NCBI RefSeq assembly: GCF_000090795.2
Contig: NW_003546343.1
Span: 188,771 to 243,801, forward strand
From: Amphimedon queenslandica
Taxonomy: Eukaryota; Porifera; Demospongiae; Haplosclerida; Niphatidae
DNA length: 55,031 nt
Reading direction: 5' to 3'
This document shows, piece after piece, positions 1 through 10,626 of the stretch. Position 1 is the first letter of the stretch. Every line of letters starts with the position of its first letter. The notes below the pieces were generated by a model. The model had not been told where the DNA came from. It did no database searches and worked only from the letters and a program-made list of their open reading frames with translations. A program made the position numbers and the translations under genes.

Positions 1-657
1 TTTTTTGTCATACCATACACACTGTTCCTTTTACTTAATCATTTTTATGAGAAGTATCTTTCAAATTTTAAAATTTTCAGAAAATTTTGGAGTCATTTTA
101 AGCCTATTATTGATGCTTATAGTGGTCCAATGAAAGATGAGTATCGGTTCTGGCCTGGTCTACTGCTAGTGGCTAGGATACCAGTACTATTATCAGTTAC
201 TTTAGTTGATAGTTTCATTCAGTCACACTACTTCCTATTGTCAATGCTATTGACAGTGTCAGTTATTGTGCTATCATTGAGTCATTCTTTTGGTGGAGTT
301 TACAAGAAAAAAATGAACAATCTAATTGAAGTTTGGTTTTTATTAAACTTGTGCATCATAGCTTCTTTATCTGTAGCCTTTACTGATGACAGTAAAGTAT
401 TGATCTGGTACAATACTTGTTTATCTGTTTTTATTTTTAGTTTTATTTTGATTGTTGTTTATCATTTTTACCTGCAGTTGTCACATATGAAATGTTATGA
501 TGCTCTAATTAAGAAGTTGTTCAAGAAACAAGATGAAGATGATGATCCTCTTTTAGATGCAACTGAATCACATCTAACTGTTGATCAGCAAAGAAGAGCT
601 ATGGTACCAAGTTCTACTGATTATGTCAGACGAGAATCAGTTGTTGATTTGTTTTAA
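1..657 (+). CDS. Beta-helix/multi-TM receptor-like protein, C-terminal part (cut by window start)
   Basis: The open frame runs from base 1 to a TAA at 655-657, so the 5' part lies outside the window. It is a close paralog of the last ~215 residues of the gene at 2290-5655, sharing the VIPYTLFLL, DAYSGPMKDEYRFWPG and MKCYDAL stretches. Visible are about three hydrophobic helices and a cytoplasmic tail with an acidic dileucine (DEDDDPLLDA) and a C-terminus ending in VVDLF. The helix after ARIPVLL is longer and more divergent than in the sister copy. The protein is probably a plasma-membrane receptor of a sponge-expanded family; its ligand and function are unknown. Confidence 0.8.
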   Translation, partial: FFVIPYTLFLLLNHFYEKYLSNFKIFRKFWSHFKPIIDAYSGPMKDEYRFWPGLLLVARIPVLLSVTLVDSFIQSHYFLLSMLLTVSVIVLSLSHSFGGVYKKKMNNLIEVWFLLNLCIIASLSVAFTDDSKVLIWYNTCLSVFIFSFILIVVYHFYLQLSHMKCYDALIKKLFKKQDEDDDPLLDATESHLTVDQQRRAMVPSSTDYVRRESVVDLF

Positions 658-659
658 TC

Positions 660-1063
660 TTAAGTATTTAATTTTTTTCTGTCCACTTTTACTATTATTA
701 TTTCCTTTAGCTATTTTTAGTCTTAGAAACTGTGATGTATTCCTCAGTATTATACATAGAATTTTCAGTGTAATAAAAAATTCTTTTTTTTTTCTAATAA
801 TAATTCATGACATTTCCCTCACTACAAAAAATAAAATTATAATTATGCAAGATTTAGATCTAGGCTATAGATCTACATGTATATAAATTCCATAACTAGT
901 AAATCAGAAACATGCCTATATGAAACATTCCTACTGAAGTTATAGTAGTAGTCTCTCTCCCACTCATTAAATTCTTTTATACTAATTATAGATCTATTTG
1001 CTTCAGTTCTGAGAGAGAAGGAGGCTAAGCTGTATTGCTCTCTGTCATAATCTCTACCTTACA
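660..1063. other. Intergenic spacer, copy 1 of the duplicated unit
   Basis: This spacer is highly similar to 5658-6063, including the shared phrases GATTTAGATCTAGGCTATAG and GAGAGAGAAGGAGGCTAAGC. It is therefore part of the tandem duplication and holds the presumed 3' UTR of the receptor and the promoter of the small Calx-beta gene. No open frame of interest was seen. Confidence 0.7.
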
Positions 1064-1236
1064 ATGTTCAAATATTTGATCATATTCTTGGAGTTCATTC
1101 CATTAATTGGTTAGTATCAAGCAATAATAATCCCAGTCTCTATTCTAGATCAATTACTCATACTCTTTTAGTTGCTCCTGGTCACAGTCTAATACCAACA
1201 TTCAGTTTTGAAGCAGCAATGCTGTCTGTGACCTGA
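1064..1236 (+). pseudogene. Broken copy of the small secreted Calx-beta gene
   Basis: This copies the gene at 6064-6846. The signal-peptide exon (1064-1109, MFKYLIIFLEFIPLI) and the start of exon 2 (from 1172, VAPGHSLIPTFSFEAAMLSV) are nearly identical to the intact copy. Similarity stops near 1229, where an in-frame TGA follows at 1234-1236. The rest of the Calx-beta domain and exons 3-4 are missing. A short open stretch at 1315-1500 does not match them. Confidence 0.75.
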
Positions 1237-1239
1237 TGA

Positions 1240-2228
1240 AAGTGACCTGCAATACAATGCTATTGTGAATGAGTTTGTAATGGTTGTTGTCCATTAGGTA
1301 ATGTTGCTTCGTCTGTGGGTGGAGCATTAGCAGTTCATTTCTTTGGTAAAAAACTCGACCAGAAACTGTCAATAAAAAAGTTTCAAGAATTCCATATTCT
1401 TCTCAACACTGAGATACTCCTGATGGAAGTAAAAACATGTACATGTACATGTACAGGAATTAATGATCATACCATGTACATGTACACAATGATTAATTAA
1501 GACAACTAATGAACTCTGTTGTGGCTTGCTCTGCAAAAGCAGTCAAAGATAAACTAGGGATTGAAGCTTGAGTTGGGGCTATGGTGTGGTCAATCAAGTC
1601 AGGATTATAAACTATTTTATATTATAACAGAAATATCTTTTAGTGATGGCAGGATAGAATAATATTATATAATTGATTTTTTATATACACCATTCTGTTT
1701 GAGTAGCAACAATACAGAAACATTTGATTATACTTCATTTTGTAATAAATCCATGGATCATTTGACAGATTACTCTTAATAATTCCAAGAGTATATCATA
1801 AACAAAACAAATATCTCCAACTAATATGTAATATAATCAAGCATTTTATGTCAATGATTGTACATTTCTTCCTAGAATTCCATTTGTACTAGTACAAATT
1901 GGAAAAGTTATAGAGCATTCCCACCTGTCTAAGTAGAACTATACAGAGCATTTAATGTGCATGGTGCATGATTGATTACAATGAATGTAGTTTATGTGGG
2001 GCATGCTTTGGACTGTTTCTCAGATTTGTACTTGTACAAATTAAAAAGTAATGGTTCCATCCTTTCTCTACTTAACCCCAATTAGATCTGTATGCTGTGG
2101 TATCAGTTCACCCATAAATAGTAATTACTATCCATGATTCACCTAACAACAGGTTCAAAACATATCAATACTCAATTATCTATGACTACTCTACCATAAT
2201 TATATATTTAGGGAGTGAGCTGCCAGGC
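1240..2228. other. Intergenic region without a recognised gene
   Basis: I see no supportable gene. It contains an ACATGT-repeat tract near 1436-1456 and two short palindromic phrases, TTTGTACTAGTACAAA near 1886 and a related TTTGTACTTGTACAAA near 2024. It leads into the promoter of the receptor gene at 2290. Confidence 0.5.
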
Positions 2229-2236
2229 TATATAAG
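2229..2236 (+). promoter_or_regulatory. TATA box of the beta-helix receptor gene
   Basis: TATATAAG sits 54 bp upstream of the ATG at 2290. The usual ~30-bp spacing would put the transcription start near 2260 and give a ~30-nt leader. Confidence 0.55.
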
Positions 2237-2289
2237 AGAGCTAATGTTGCATCAGCAAGTATACTGTAACTGTTAGTAAAGGCAAGAGT

Positions 2290-5200
2290 ATGTCTCTCCT
2301 GTTAGTGGTTGTTCTCTTATTCTTCAGTAGCTCCTGCAGTGTCTCCTCTGGTCAGTATTATGTATCTGATGACTGCAGTTTAGTTACTCAGTCACCTTGT
2401 AATCCTTTATCAGTGTATGCTGGGGATATGTCTCAATACAATAACAGCATCTTCTACTTCATTGGAACCAGTGACATTAATGATGATGTCAACATGACTG
2501 CAGTAAGGAATGTTACTCTACATGGACTGGATCAGTCTTGTCTTATTAGTAGCAGGAGTAATAAAAGGTCTATTCTCATCTATAACAGCAGTCATGTCAT
2601 TATTTCTAACATGTTAGTTTATAATCTTGGAGTCATTGCTAGATCATCCAGCAATGTTACAATAACTAACTCTTCATTCAATGGAACAGAAGCTGTCAAG
2701 ACACTGTTTTCTATAAAATTAAACAATGCTTTTGATGTTAAGGTATCATCCTCAGTTTTTAATGCCTATAGTCTAGATATTATGTACAAGCCTCTTCCAG
2801 TATGTAGCACTGAACTACTTCACTATTCACTAATAGTGACTAATGTCACATTGAATAACAGTTGGATGAAACTATCTACTTATCATGGTGCTTCATACAA
2901 TCTGTCAGCCATCTTTCATAACTATTACATTATACTTCATAGTCACTCTCTTTTTATTTTGGGTGATAGCCTTTTTTCTTTTAATATTAAGAATGCATCA
3001 TTTCGATCATTACTACTTGAGGGTATCTACCCCCTTTATATTGAATTTAGTGAAAACCTGAAATCAGTTGAGTGCGAGTTTCCTGGGATCCAGTTAGTTT
3101 CTACTTTTTTGATTGAGGACAGTCAGTTTCGTGATAATTGGTATGGAATTATGATATTAAAAGATGCATACTTACCTAGAGCACTTAGCAATCACTTTAT
3201 TATTATCATTAAGTCGTGTTTGATATCTAACAACACAAGAACAGGCTTATATATTGATGAAAAATTCTTGACATCAGTCCAAATCAATATAACAGATACT
3301 GAACTTATTGGAAATAAAGGAAATGTGATACTAAACAGTTTTTCTATTAGTCTCAGTAATGTTACTGTTGCTAACAGCACCTCAACAGGATTGACACTCA
3401 GACTGTCAATAGTAACAACTGAGAATAACTTGATATTTAAAAACAATACTGGGGTAGTTGGAGGAGGATTAGCAATAAATGGCTCATCACAATTGATAGT
3501 ATCATCATCAGCTAACTTGGAGTTTATTGATAACCATGCTTCTTATAAAGGTGGAGGGATCTATGTTCAAGAGACATCAAAGAGTGGCATAACATTAGAG
3601 GCACCAAATATACCTCTTACATTAATAAATAATAGTGCTGGAATATTTGGTGATGATATATATGGATATACTACTCATCATGGAAGCAATCGTTTCAACT
3701 TGACAAATCGAAACATTAGTTCAACAGGTGATATACGGAAAATTCAGTTCTGCAATTTTACTAATTTAAAAAATGCAAGTGACAATTCAAGCAACAAGCA
3801 GATTTATCCTGGTCAAGCACTAAAGTTTCATATGGCTTTGTTTGGTAATGATTACTTTGGATCACTAAATGTCACTGATGGTTTATTGGAAATACGTGAT
3901 GGACTCACTCCAGACAGTGCTCATACAGTCGATCATGTATATGTTAGATCTAAGCCTGATACTAATTGTTCATCACCAATTGAATACAAACCAAACCATC
4001 CTCCCAGTCATGTAGAACATGCCATGGTATTTGCTACTCAAGTTGTGATTGAAATAAACTATCTTATTTATTGGGATTATATTGTTAATGAGTGTCCCAT
4101 TGGTTTTAGTGTAGATAGTTCACAAGGTAGATCTATCTGTGCTTGCAGTCAAAGTGTTTCAAGAGAAAATGTGACGTGTAGTATAACTAGTCTAAACATT
4201 ACACACAATGGTCTACTGTGGATTGGAACATATGATACCAGTACACCTTTCAATGCTAATGCAACCAATCCTAATGCATGCATTATCAATGAGGACTGTC
4301 TCCTCTATTGTTCTCCTAATCCTGTTACCTTCAAGTTGAATCACACTGATACTCAATGTGTGGATAATAGAGGACGGAGAATGTGTGGATCATGTAGAGA
4401 TGGATACAGTCTACTAATGGGATCAAACAAGTGTGGAAAGTGTCATGATAATTACATGATGATAGCTTGGATTGCTCTGTTTGCAGTGATGGGTGTACTA
4501 CTTGTGGTTCTACTGATTGCTCTCAATTTAACAGCATCAGTGGGCACACTCAATGGTCTATTGTTCTATGCTAACATTGTCAAGTTATACGAGCCAGTCT
4601 TTTCAAGGAAAGGAGCATTACCAGTCTTAAATCAAGTCATATCATGGATTAACTTAGACTTTGGGTTTGAGATATGTTTCTACAATGGTATGGACAGTTA
4701 TGCTAAACAATGGCTCCAGTTTGCTTTCCCTCTCTACCTGTGGATCATTATCATTATCATCATACAATTGTGTAGGAGATATGGTAAGATATCAAGACTG
4801 ATGGGGTCTCATGCTGTTCCTGTTCTATCTATACTTACTTTTCTCTCATATACTAAACTAGTTCGTACTATTGTTATTGTACTACACAAGCGTGAGGTAA
4901 CTGTTCACTGTACAAATGAGTCAGTAAGATCAGTTAGTTTATGGTATGAGGATCCTAATGTTGAATATGCTAAAGGGAAGCATGCTGGACTATTTGGATT
5001 TGCCCTATTGGTGACTGTTTTCTTTGTCATACCATACACACTGTTCCTTTTATGTCATCCAATACTCGAGAAGTATTTGTCACATTTCAGAATGTTTAAG
5101 AGCTGGAGTCGTTTCAAGCCTATTATTGATGCTTATAGTGGTCCAATGAAAGATGAGTATCGGTTCTGGCCTGGTCTACTGCTGGTGGCTAGGATACCAG

Positions 5201-5655
5201 TACTTTTAACTGTCACCTTTTTGAAGAATGAATCACGTGTCTTGCTATTGGCAGTAGCAGCTATTATCCTCTCCCTTAGTTTTATCTTTGGTGGTGTGTA
5301 CAGAAAGAAATTGAACAATGTCATGGAATTTTGGTTCTTGCTAAACTTGTGCATCATGGCTTCTTTATCTTTAGCCTTTACTGATGAGAGTAAAGTCTTA
5401 ATTTGGTACAATATTTGTTTATCTGTTTTTATTTTTAGTTTTATTTTGATTGTTGCTTATCATCTTCACCTGCAGTTATCACACATGAAATGTTATGATG
5501 CTCTAACTAAGAAGTTATTCAAGAAACAAGATGAAGATGATGATCCTCTTTTAGACGCAACTGAATCACATCTAACTGTTGATGAGCAAAGAAGAGCCAT
5601 GGTACCAAGTTGTACTGATTATGTCAGACGAGAATCAGTTGTTGAGTTATTTTAA
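2290..5655 (+). CDS. Beta-helix ectodomain, multi-TM receptor-like protein (intact copy)
   Basis: Single-exon gene of 1121 residues. A signal peptide occupies about residues 1-21 (MSLLLVVVLLFFSSS). Residues ~30-480 are N-glycosylation-rich, short hydrophobic/Asn repeats typical of a right-handed parallel beta-helix (pectin-lyase/polymorphic-outer-membrane-protein-like fold). A Cys-rich segment at ~625-720 (CVDNRGRRMCGSCRDGY) leads into about eight hydrophobic helices from ~722 to ~1050. The acidic tail has a DDDPLL dileucine-type sorting signal and ends VVELF, compatible with a class III PDZ ligand. The architecture resembles uncharacterised proteins expanded in sponges; ligand and signalling partner are unknown. 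It has a TATA box upstream and a near-duplicate at the window start. Lack of introns in an intron-rich window suggests retro-origin or a recently expanding family. Confidence 0.85.
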   Translation: MSLLLVVVLLFFSSSCSVSSGQYYVSDDCSLVTQSPCNPLSVYAGDMSQYNNSIFYFIGTSDINDDVNMTAVRNVTLHGLDQSCLISSRSNKRSILIYNSSHVIISNMLVYNLGVIARSSSNVTITNSSFNGTEAVKTLFSIKLNNAFDVKVSSSVFNAYSLDIMYKPLPVCSTELLHYSLIVTNVTLNNSWMKLSTYHGASYNLSAIFHNYYIILHSHSLFILGDSLFSFNIKNASFRSLLLEGIYPLYIEFSENLKSVECEFPGIQLVSTFLIEDSQFRDNWYGIMILKDAYLPRALSNHFIIIIKSCLISNNTRTGLYIDEKFLTSVQINITDTELIGNKGNVILNSFSISLSNVTVANSTSTGLTLRLSIVTTENNLIFKNNTGVVGGGLAINGSSQLIVSSSANLEFIDNHASYKGGGIYVQETSKSGITLEAPNIPLTLINNSAGIFGDDIYGYTTHHGSNRFNLTNRNISSTGDIRKIQFCNFTNLKNASDNSSNKQIYPGQALKFHMALFGNDYFGSLNVTDGLLEIRDGLTPDSAHTVDHVYVRSKPDTNCSSPIEYKPNHPPSHVEHAMVFATQVVIEINYLIYWDYIVNECPIGFSVDSSQGRSICACSQSVSRENVTCSITSLNITHNGLLWIGTYDTSTPFNANATNPNACIINEDCLLYCSPNPVTFKLNHTDTQCVDNRGRRMCGSCRDGYSLLMGSNKCGKCHDNYMMIAWIALFAVMGVLLVVLLIALNLTASVGTLNGLLFYANIVKLYEPVFSRKGALPVLNQVISWINLDFGFEICFYNGMDSYAKQWLQFAFPLYLWIIIIIIIQLCRRYGKISRLMGSHAVPVLSILTFLSYTKLVRTIVIVLHKREVTVHCTNESVRSVSLWYEDPNVEYAKGKHAGLFGFALLVTVFFVIPYTLFLLCHPILEKYLSHFRMFKSWSRFKPIIDAYSGPMKDEYRFWPGLLLVARIPVLLTVTFLKNESRVLLLAVAAIILSLSFIFGGVYRKKLNNVMEFWFLLNLCIMASLSLAFTDESKVLIWYNICLSVFIFSFILIVAYHLHLQLSHMKCYDALTKKLFKKQDEDDDPLLDATESHLTVDEQRRAMVPSCTDYVRRESVVELF

Positions 5656-6063
5656 TTTTTAGTAATTTTTTGTTGTCCATCTTTAATTACTCATGCTATT
5701 ATTATTTCTATTTAGCTATTTTTAGTCTTAGAAACTATGATGTATTCCTACATAGAATGTTTAGTGTGATGAAAGAATTCTTTTTTCTAATAATAATTGA
5801 TGAAATTTCACTCTCTATACAACAAAATAGAATTATAATTATGTAAGATTTAGATCTAGGCTATAGATCTATATACAGGCATATATATTGATAGCTAGTA
5901 AATCAGAAACACACTTAGATCTATATACATGCCTACTGAAGTTATAGTAGTAGTCTCACTCCCACTCATTAAATTCTTTTATACTAATTATAGATCTATT
6001 TGCTTTAGTTCTGAGAGAGAAGGAGGCTAAGCTGTATTGCTCTCTGTCATAATATACCTTACA

Positions 6064-6846
6064 ATGTTCAAATATTTGATCATATTCTTGGAGTTCATTC
6101 CGCTAATTGGTTAGACTATCAAGCAATAATAATCCCAGTCTCTATTCTAGATCAATTACTCATACTCTTTTAGTTGCTCCTGGTCATAGTCTAATACCAA
6201 CATTCAGTTTTGAAGCAGCAATGCTGTCTGTCTCTGAGGGAGACAATTCTGTTGAGGTTTGTATTTCTGCTCATGATGGAAACTCTCCACCTTATGTATT
6301 AAATGTATCAACTGATGGAGATGCAGGTAGCTAAGCCTTTTAGGCTATAATGTACATTGTATGTACATTGTTATGATATATACCATATTAATTCTTTCTT
6401 TCACAGCTCTACATTCAGACTATGTAGTCCCTGATCCTTTTGATTTTACATTCCCTGTTACAGACATAAGTGTATGCAATAATGTAACAATCGTAAATGA
6501 CAGATTGAGTGAAAAAAACGAGACTTTGATCTTAACTATTCCTAGCAGTAGCAGTGGCTCATACGAACTTGGATCCATCACTACATTGACCATTACTATC
6601 GTTGATGATGATGGTAAGCTGCTAATTATCACTGAATGAGTATATGTTTTATGGGGATTCTAAATCTATTATTATAATGGAATAAAAATTCCTTGTCTGA
6701 AATTTATTGCACATTTTTTGTATTTTTCAGTAACAGATTGCCCTAGTTGCAAGGATCGCTTGTTTCTTTTTGTTTGCAAGAATAAAGAGATGAGAGGAGA
6801 TCTTTTACCATTGCCTTGTTCATCTCTACTGGCTGAGAATCCATAA
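6064..6846 (+). CDS. Small secreted protein with a single Calx-beta domain
   Basis: Four-exon model: 6064-6109, 6174-6326, 6407-6613, 6731-6846; phase closes and it encodes 173 residues. Exon 1 is a signal peptide (MFKYLIIFLEFIPLI). Exons 2-3 form a Calx-beta-like fold: FSFEAAMLSVSEGDNSVEV, then the diagnostic LSEKNETLILTIPSSS and a TLTITIVDDD end with acidic calcium ligands. Exon 4 adds a Cys-containing tail (VTDCPSCKDRLF) and a stop. Exon 4 is the least certain, because a longer form with further exons cannot be excluded. Calx-beta domains are Ca2+-binding modules of adhesion and exchanger proteins. The gene lies ~400 bp downstream of the receptor and is duplicated with it. Confidence 0.6.
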
Positions 6847-7063
6847 ATGCAAACTCAAATTACATATTGTAGGCCTTTGAAAAGACATTCTTCCATTCAA
6901 TTGTTTGCAAACAAACTATTCATTAATGAAATTAAGAATTATGCCTCATTAATGAGTCACACACATTACTACTACTTCTAAAGATTAATATTTTGTTTTT
7001 TCTGTACCAATCAATAACCAATATATGGCACATATACTTCATGGGTGGGAATTTAAGATCAAA
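6847..7063. other. Intergenic region, nothing recognised
   Basis: AT-rich spacer between the Calx-beta gene and the palindromic element; no open frame or motif stands out. Confidence 0.5.
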
Positions 7064-7205
7064 AGCCCAACATCCACTAGGCAACTTTGTTGAAAGCAAC
7101 AGCAATTTTGTTGCCTGAAATAGCTATTTCAGGCAACAAAGTTGACACAGATCAAAGTAACCACAAAGTTGCTTTCAGCAAAGTTGGCATAGCGGATGTT
7201 GGGCT
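7064..7205. mobile_element. MITE-like palindromic element, 142 bp
   Basis: Terminal inverted repeats AAGCCCAACATCC / GGATGTTGGGCTT bound the element (within 1-2 bp). Inside, 7107-7140 is a perfect 34-bp palindrome centred on GAAATAGCTATTTC, and both halves carry CAACTTTG / CAAAGTTG phrases. Size, TIRs and absence of coding fit a non-autonomous DNA transposon that folds into a long hairpin. No clear target-site duplication could be assigned. Confidence 0.65.
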
Positions 7206-7318
7206 TAGAGCTACTATATACATGTAACTCTGACTTTTGAAGCTTAGTTTAAGATGCATTTACTTTTTTTAATTCCTAAAATAATATTAAAACACCAGCA
7301 GTGATGATGACACAATAA

Positions 7319-7366
<48 letters not shown>
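7319..7366 (+). repeat. (TAA)n microsatellite
   Basis: About 15 uninterrupted ATA/TAA triplets; see also the similar tracts at 10082, 18935, 40229 and 52508. Confidence 0.9.
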
Positions 7367-7368
<2 letters not shown>

Positions 7369-7494
7369 CAATTGAATTCTATGTTATGACCAAACACTTG
7401 AATATTCTCTGCCTTTACTTTGCACTTCATCAAGTTCCCTTAGGAATAATGCAAAGAAAAAACAATATACTTGAGAAAACATAGGCTAGAAAAA

Positions 7495-7690
7495 AATTTT
7501 CCTTTTATAGTTTTTTCTGATGCATATACGTGTAATTATGTAGCGTAAAAAGTTTGAGCTGATTCCAATCAAGCCTGGATTTTTTACCAATTTTTAAAGT
7601 TGCTCCAAAATCAGGCCAATGTCCCTGTACTATAGTACAGGGCCATCGGCCAAATTTTGCTAAAAATGACTAGGAGAGAATTCTCCATTT
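7495..7690 (+). repeat. 186-bp palindromic repeat, single unit
   Basis: One diverged unit of the family that is tandem at 12749-13662. The core palindrome CCCTGTACTATAGTACAGGG is at 7623-7642. Its right end (TGACTAGGAGAGAATTCTCC) overlaps the last codons and stop of MTMR9 on the other strand. Confidence 0.85.
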
Positions 7691-10082
7691 CTCAGTCACA
7701 CACACATACTTTCGAATTTTAATCAATTTCTCTTTCAGTTCTTCGTTCTCCGCCTTAAGCTTGAGTAAGACCTCATGGCTCTCCAAACTTAGCGTAGGAC
7801 TTAAATCAGTCCGAAGATAGAGTCTCTTCCAGAAAACCTACAAAACAGATTTATTAAAAACTATATATGTCACAAGTAAGCCTGACTTACTATGCTACAA
7901 GGATGAACAGAGACGACTAGGAGAGTGCTATTCTTAGAGTACAAAGGATTGATGATTGATGACATTACATCAGGAGAAAGAAGAATGTAATCCCTACAAA
8001 ACATGAACACTGTTAGATCTATAAATAAACTTTGGGAGAGACTAAGGACACCTAGGGCTAATTATAGAAACCAAAAGTCTCCTGAACTCCCTCTAGATCT
8101 AGCAATGTGCAGGTAAAGTGTTAGTGTTAAGCAACAAAAAAGTAAGACTGTGTGGCTGAATGTTTTCTTGATTGAATTTGTAGCAAAAAGTTTTCAATAT
8201 TATCATACTCACCACAATGACTCTGTTTTCTCTCTTAGTTTGTGCCTGTCTCGCTCAGCAGGATTATCATACAAGAAAGTACCTAATGAAGAGTGAGAGA
8301 GGGGTGGGCGGGTCATATGTCATGTGACTGTCACATGAGACATACCATAACTAGAAGAGTAAGAATGAACAAAGAGGATGTGAAGGAGGAGCTCATTGAA
8401 TTCAAATGATAATGGATACTGTCTCATGATCTGAGAGAAGAGAATGAGAGAGGGAGAGAGAGGAGAAGGTGTCGTACCTGCCACACAGCATCTAAGAAGA
8501 GTAGGAATATCGGCCCTTTCTGTTTCTCTGGAGCAGCACTAACAATGTTGTGTCTTAAGCTAAAGGGATGTCCTCCTTGTAGCCATTCCCTCTCGATCAA
8601 CTGAAGAAAACTACAGCCCCAAATAAGGCACATGCAAATAGGACTCCATTAAAAAAATTAATCGATTTACCCTCTGATTGTTCTAGCTTGAGGATCCATT
8701 AGTAGAATGGCTAATGAACTGACCTGAAGTGTTCCATCACAACCATTTGTACCATGCAATACAACACTGGTACCTTTCAACAAAAGAATGAAGAAATCTT
8801 AATTTTTAGCTTTTTCTCCCCCCCTCTCTCTCTCTTCCACTTCTCTTTATTTCTCTCTTCCTCTACCTTCTTGATAGACAGAGTGAACCACATGCTTTAC
8901 AGCTCTCAGGAGTTGCTCTACGTGAGTCAACCAGCCCGAGGATTCAAGTCGGCCATACCATGACGAGTTATTTACATCAGAACAAACTACAACAAAAGAA
9001 TGCAATCAATAACATACCAGGCATAACAACACAAGGGTGCATCAGAATTAACAAACATGAGGAAAGATGGAAGAAAAGAGATAAAGAAAGAGAATAAAAT
9101 GGAAGCATTAGAAACAGAAGGACACTTACCGTCAATTAATTTAAGATAAGATGATTGTATGTTAGTGATGGACTCCATCGATCCATACTCCACTCTCCAC
9201 TGTGAATAATTACTTGGAAACTCTACTCCTCCACCTAAAATTACATGTAGTATACTCTTGCATACTATAGTATATTCTAGGATACCTTTGCTCATGTGAT
9301 GTTGAGCTGCTTGCTGAGTTCGGATATCAAATATTCGTCCTTTTCCTATTTTGAGACAAGAATTTAGCAATTTTATATCTTCTTTGCATCTTTTAAGAGT
9401 TGTACCACATAATGGCTCACCACACCTTAAAATAACAGACTAAAAGAGAAAAGAAAAAGAGAGAGGGGGAGGGAGAGAAGTAATAGAGTTTATTTAGGGC
9501 AAAGTAAAAAGTTTACGTCGATTAATAATAAAATTAAGACTGTTTATAATAATAAAACATTGTCAACAACAAAAGAAACCAGTAAATTTATAATAATAAT
9601 GATGATGATGATGATTATCACTGAAATTAAAAACCAAACTATCATAATAATTATCATTACTATCTCCTCTATATGTATTACTAAAACATAAATATTAAAA
9701 TCCTAACCCTTTGCTTTGAGTTGTAGTAAGAGAGAATGGGGAACTTTCCATGCTGTCTGAAAGAGGCTACGGCTCCAATCTCCTGATCATTGATTTTAGC
9801 AGGAATTATGACTTCCTCTGGATGTGATGAGCATAACTACATACACAATGCAATTAAAGAAAGATAACAAAAAAAGATTGCTTTAATGGAATATATGTTT
9901 TACCTTGTAACCACGGTTACAGTCGCTGACCCTCCAGTCGTCGGGCGGGCACTTGTATCGTGTGAAAAGCGATGTCATGTTTTCCGGAGAAAATGGAGGA
10001 ATGTCTGAAGGAGGGATGCGAGGACGAAAGAAAAATGGATGCAATTTATCGATACGACCTAAAAGAAGAAAAACAAGTTAAA

Positions 10083-10113
<31 letters not shown>

Positions 10114-10534
10114 TAATTTATTCTATTATGCACAGTTTGAATTGACCAATCAGATGGTTCTATTGCATGTACATGTACCTGGATGGGATAGCATTTCCAG
10201 AGACTCAAATACGTCGTTACACGACTCAACGTCTGGAAAATCGATAGAAAACCTTCTAAAATCCTTGAGCGTGACATTAATTAGAGTACCGGTGGACGGG
10301 TTCTGCCTCTCAAGTAGTAAAATGCTAGTGTGAAGAAACTGCGTGGGAGGAAGGACCTATAAGAGGATCACGTGATTAAAGGCTTACCATAATCTCGTCT
10401 TGGGCTTTGATTCGAGTAGAGAAGACGAAATGGAATGCAGTGACACAGAGGGCGCCCTCTATGACCTCCCCTTGATTAACAACAAGACAGACTTTCTCTA
10501 CAACAGGTCGTTTCACCTTCTCCATCAAATCCAT
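7670..10534 (-). CDS. MTMR9: Myotubularin-related protein 9 (catalytically inactive)
   Basis: Thirteen exons, read right to left: 10388-10534, 10179-10356, 9904-10058, 9708-9836, 9286-9439, 9130-9234, 8867-8986, 8671-8773, 8478-8610, 8346-8430, 8213-8282, 7891-7993, 7670-7837. They give 549 residues, the length I recall for vertebrate MTMR9. Family landmarks are an N-terminal PH-GRAM region, RCKEDIKLLNS, LIEREWLQGGHPF and FLLFLDAVWQ, plus a C-terminal coiled coil (LLKLKAENEELKEKL). The active-site loop reads VLHGTNGCDGTLQ near residue 336, so the CX5R cysteine and arginine are absent, as in MTMR9 of other animals. MTMR9 is the non-catalytic partner that stabilises MTMR6/7/8 phosphoinositide 3-phosphatases. 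The last residues and stop come from the 186-bp repeat. Confidence 0.93.
10082..10109 (+). repeat. (ATT)n microsatellite in MTMR9 intron 2
   Basis: Nine or so ATT triplets inside the intron between exons at 9904-10058 and 10179-10356. Confidence 0.85.
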
Positions 10535-10626
10535 GATTGCCTTTCAATATAGGGGTGTGGCTCGTAGATCTATGGGCGTGGCTGGCTGCATAATAGAATA
10601 GAAGGTGTGGCTAGTTGCACCGCAGC
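10535..10626. promoter_or_regulatory. Bidirectional promoter MTMR9 / S8 protease
   Basis: The two start codons are only 92 bp apart on opposite strands. The interval holds three copies of GGYGTGGCT (10554-10562, 10575-10583, 10604-10612), a GT/CACCC-box type motif recognised by KLF/Sp zinc-finger factors in animals. There is no obvious TATA box between them. Confidence 0.6.

Noticed and set aside
1315..1500. 61-codon open frame after the broken Calx-beta gene
   Set aside because: No similarity to the missing Calx-beta exons; the end is made of ACATGT repeats.
9234..9285. Possible U12-type intron in MTMR9 (donor GTATCCTAG)
   Set aside because: The donor is only close to GTATCCTTT, and no TCCTTAAC branch site is present before the acceptor.
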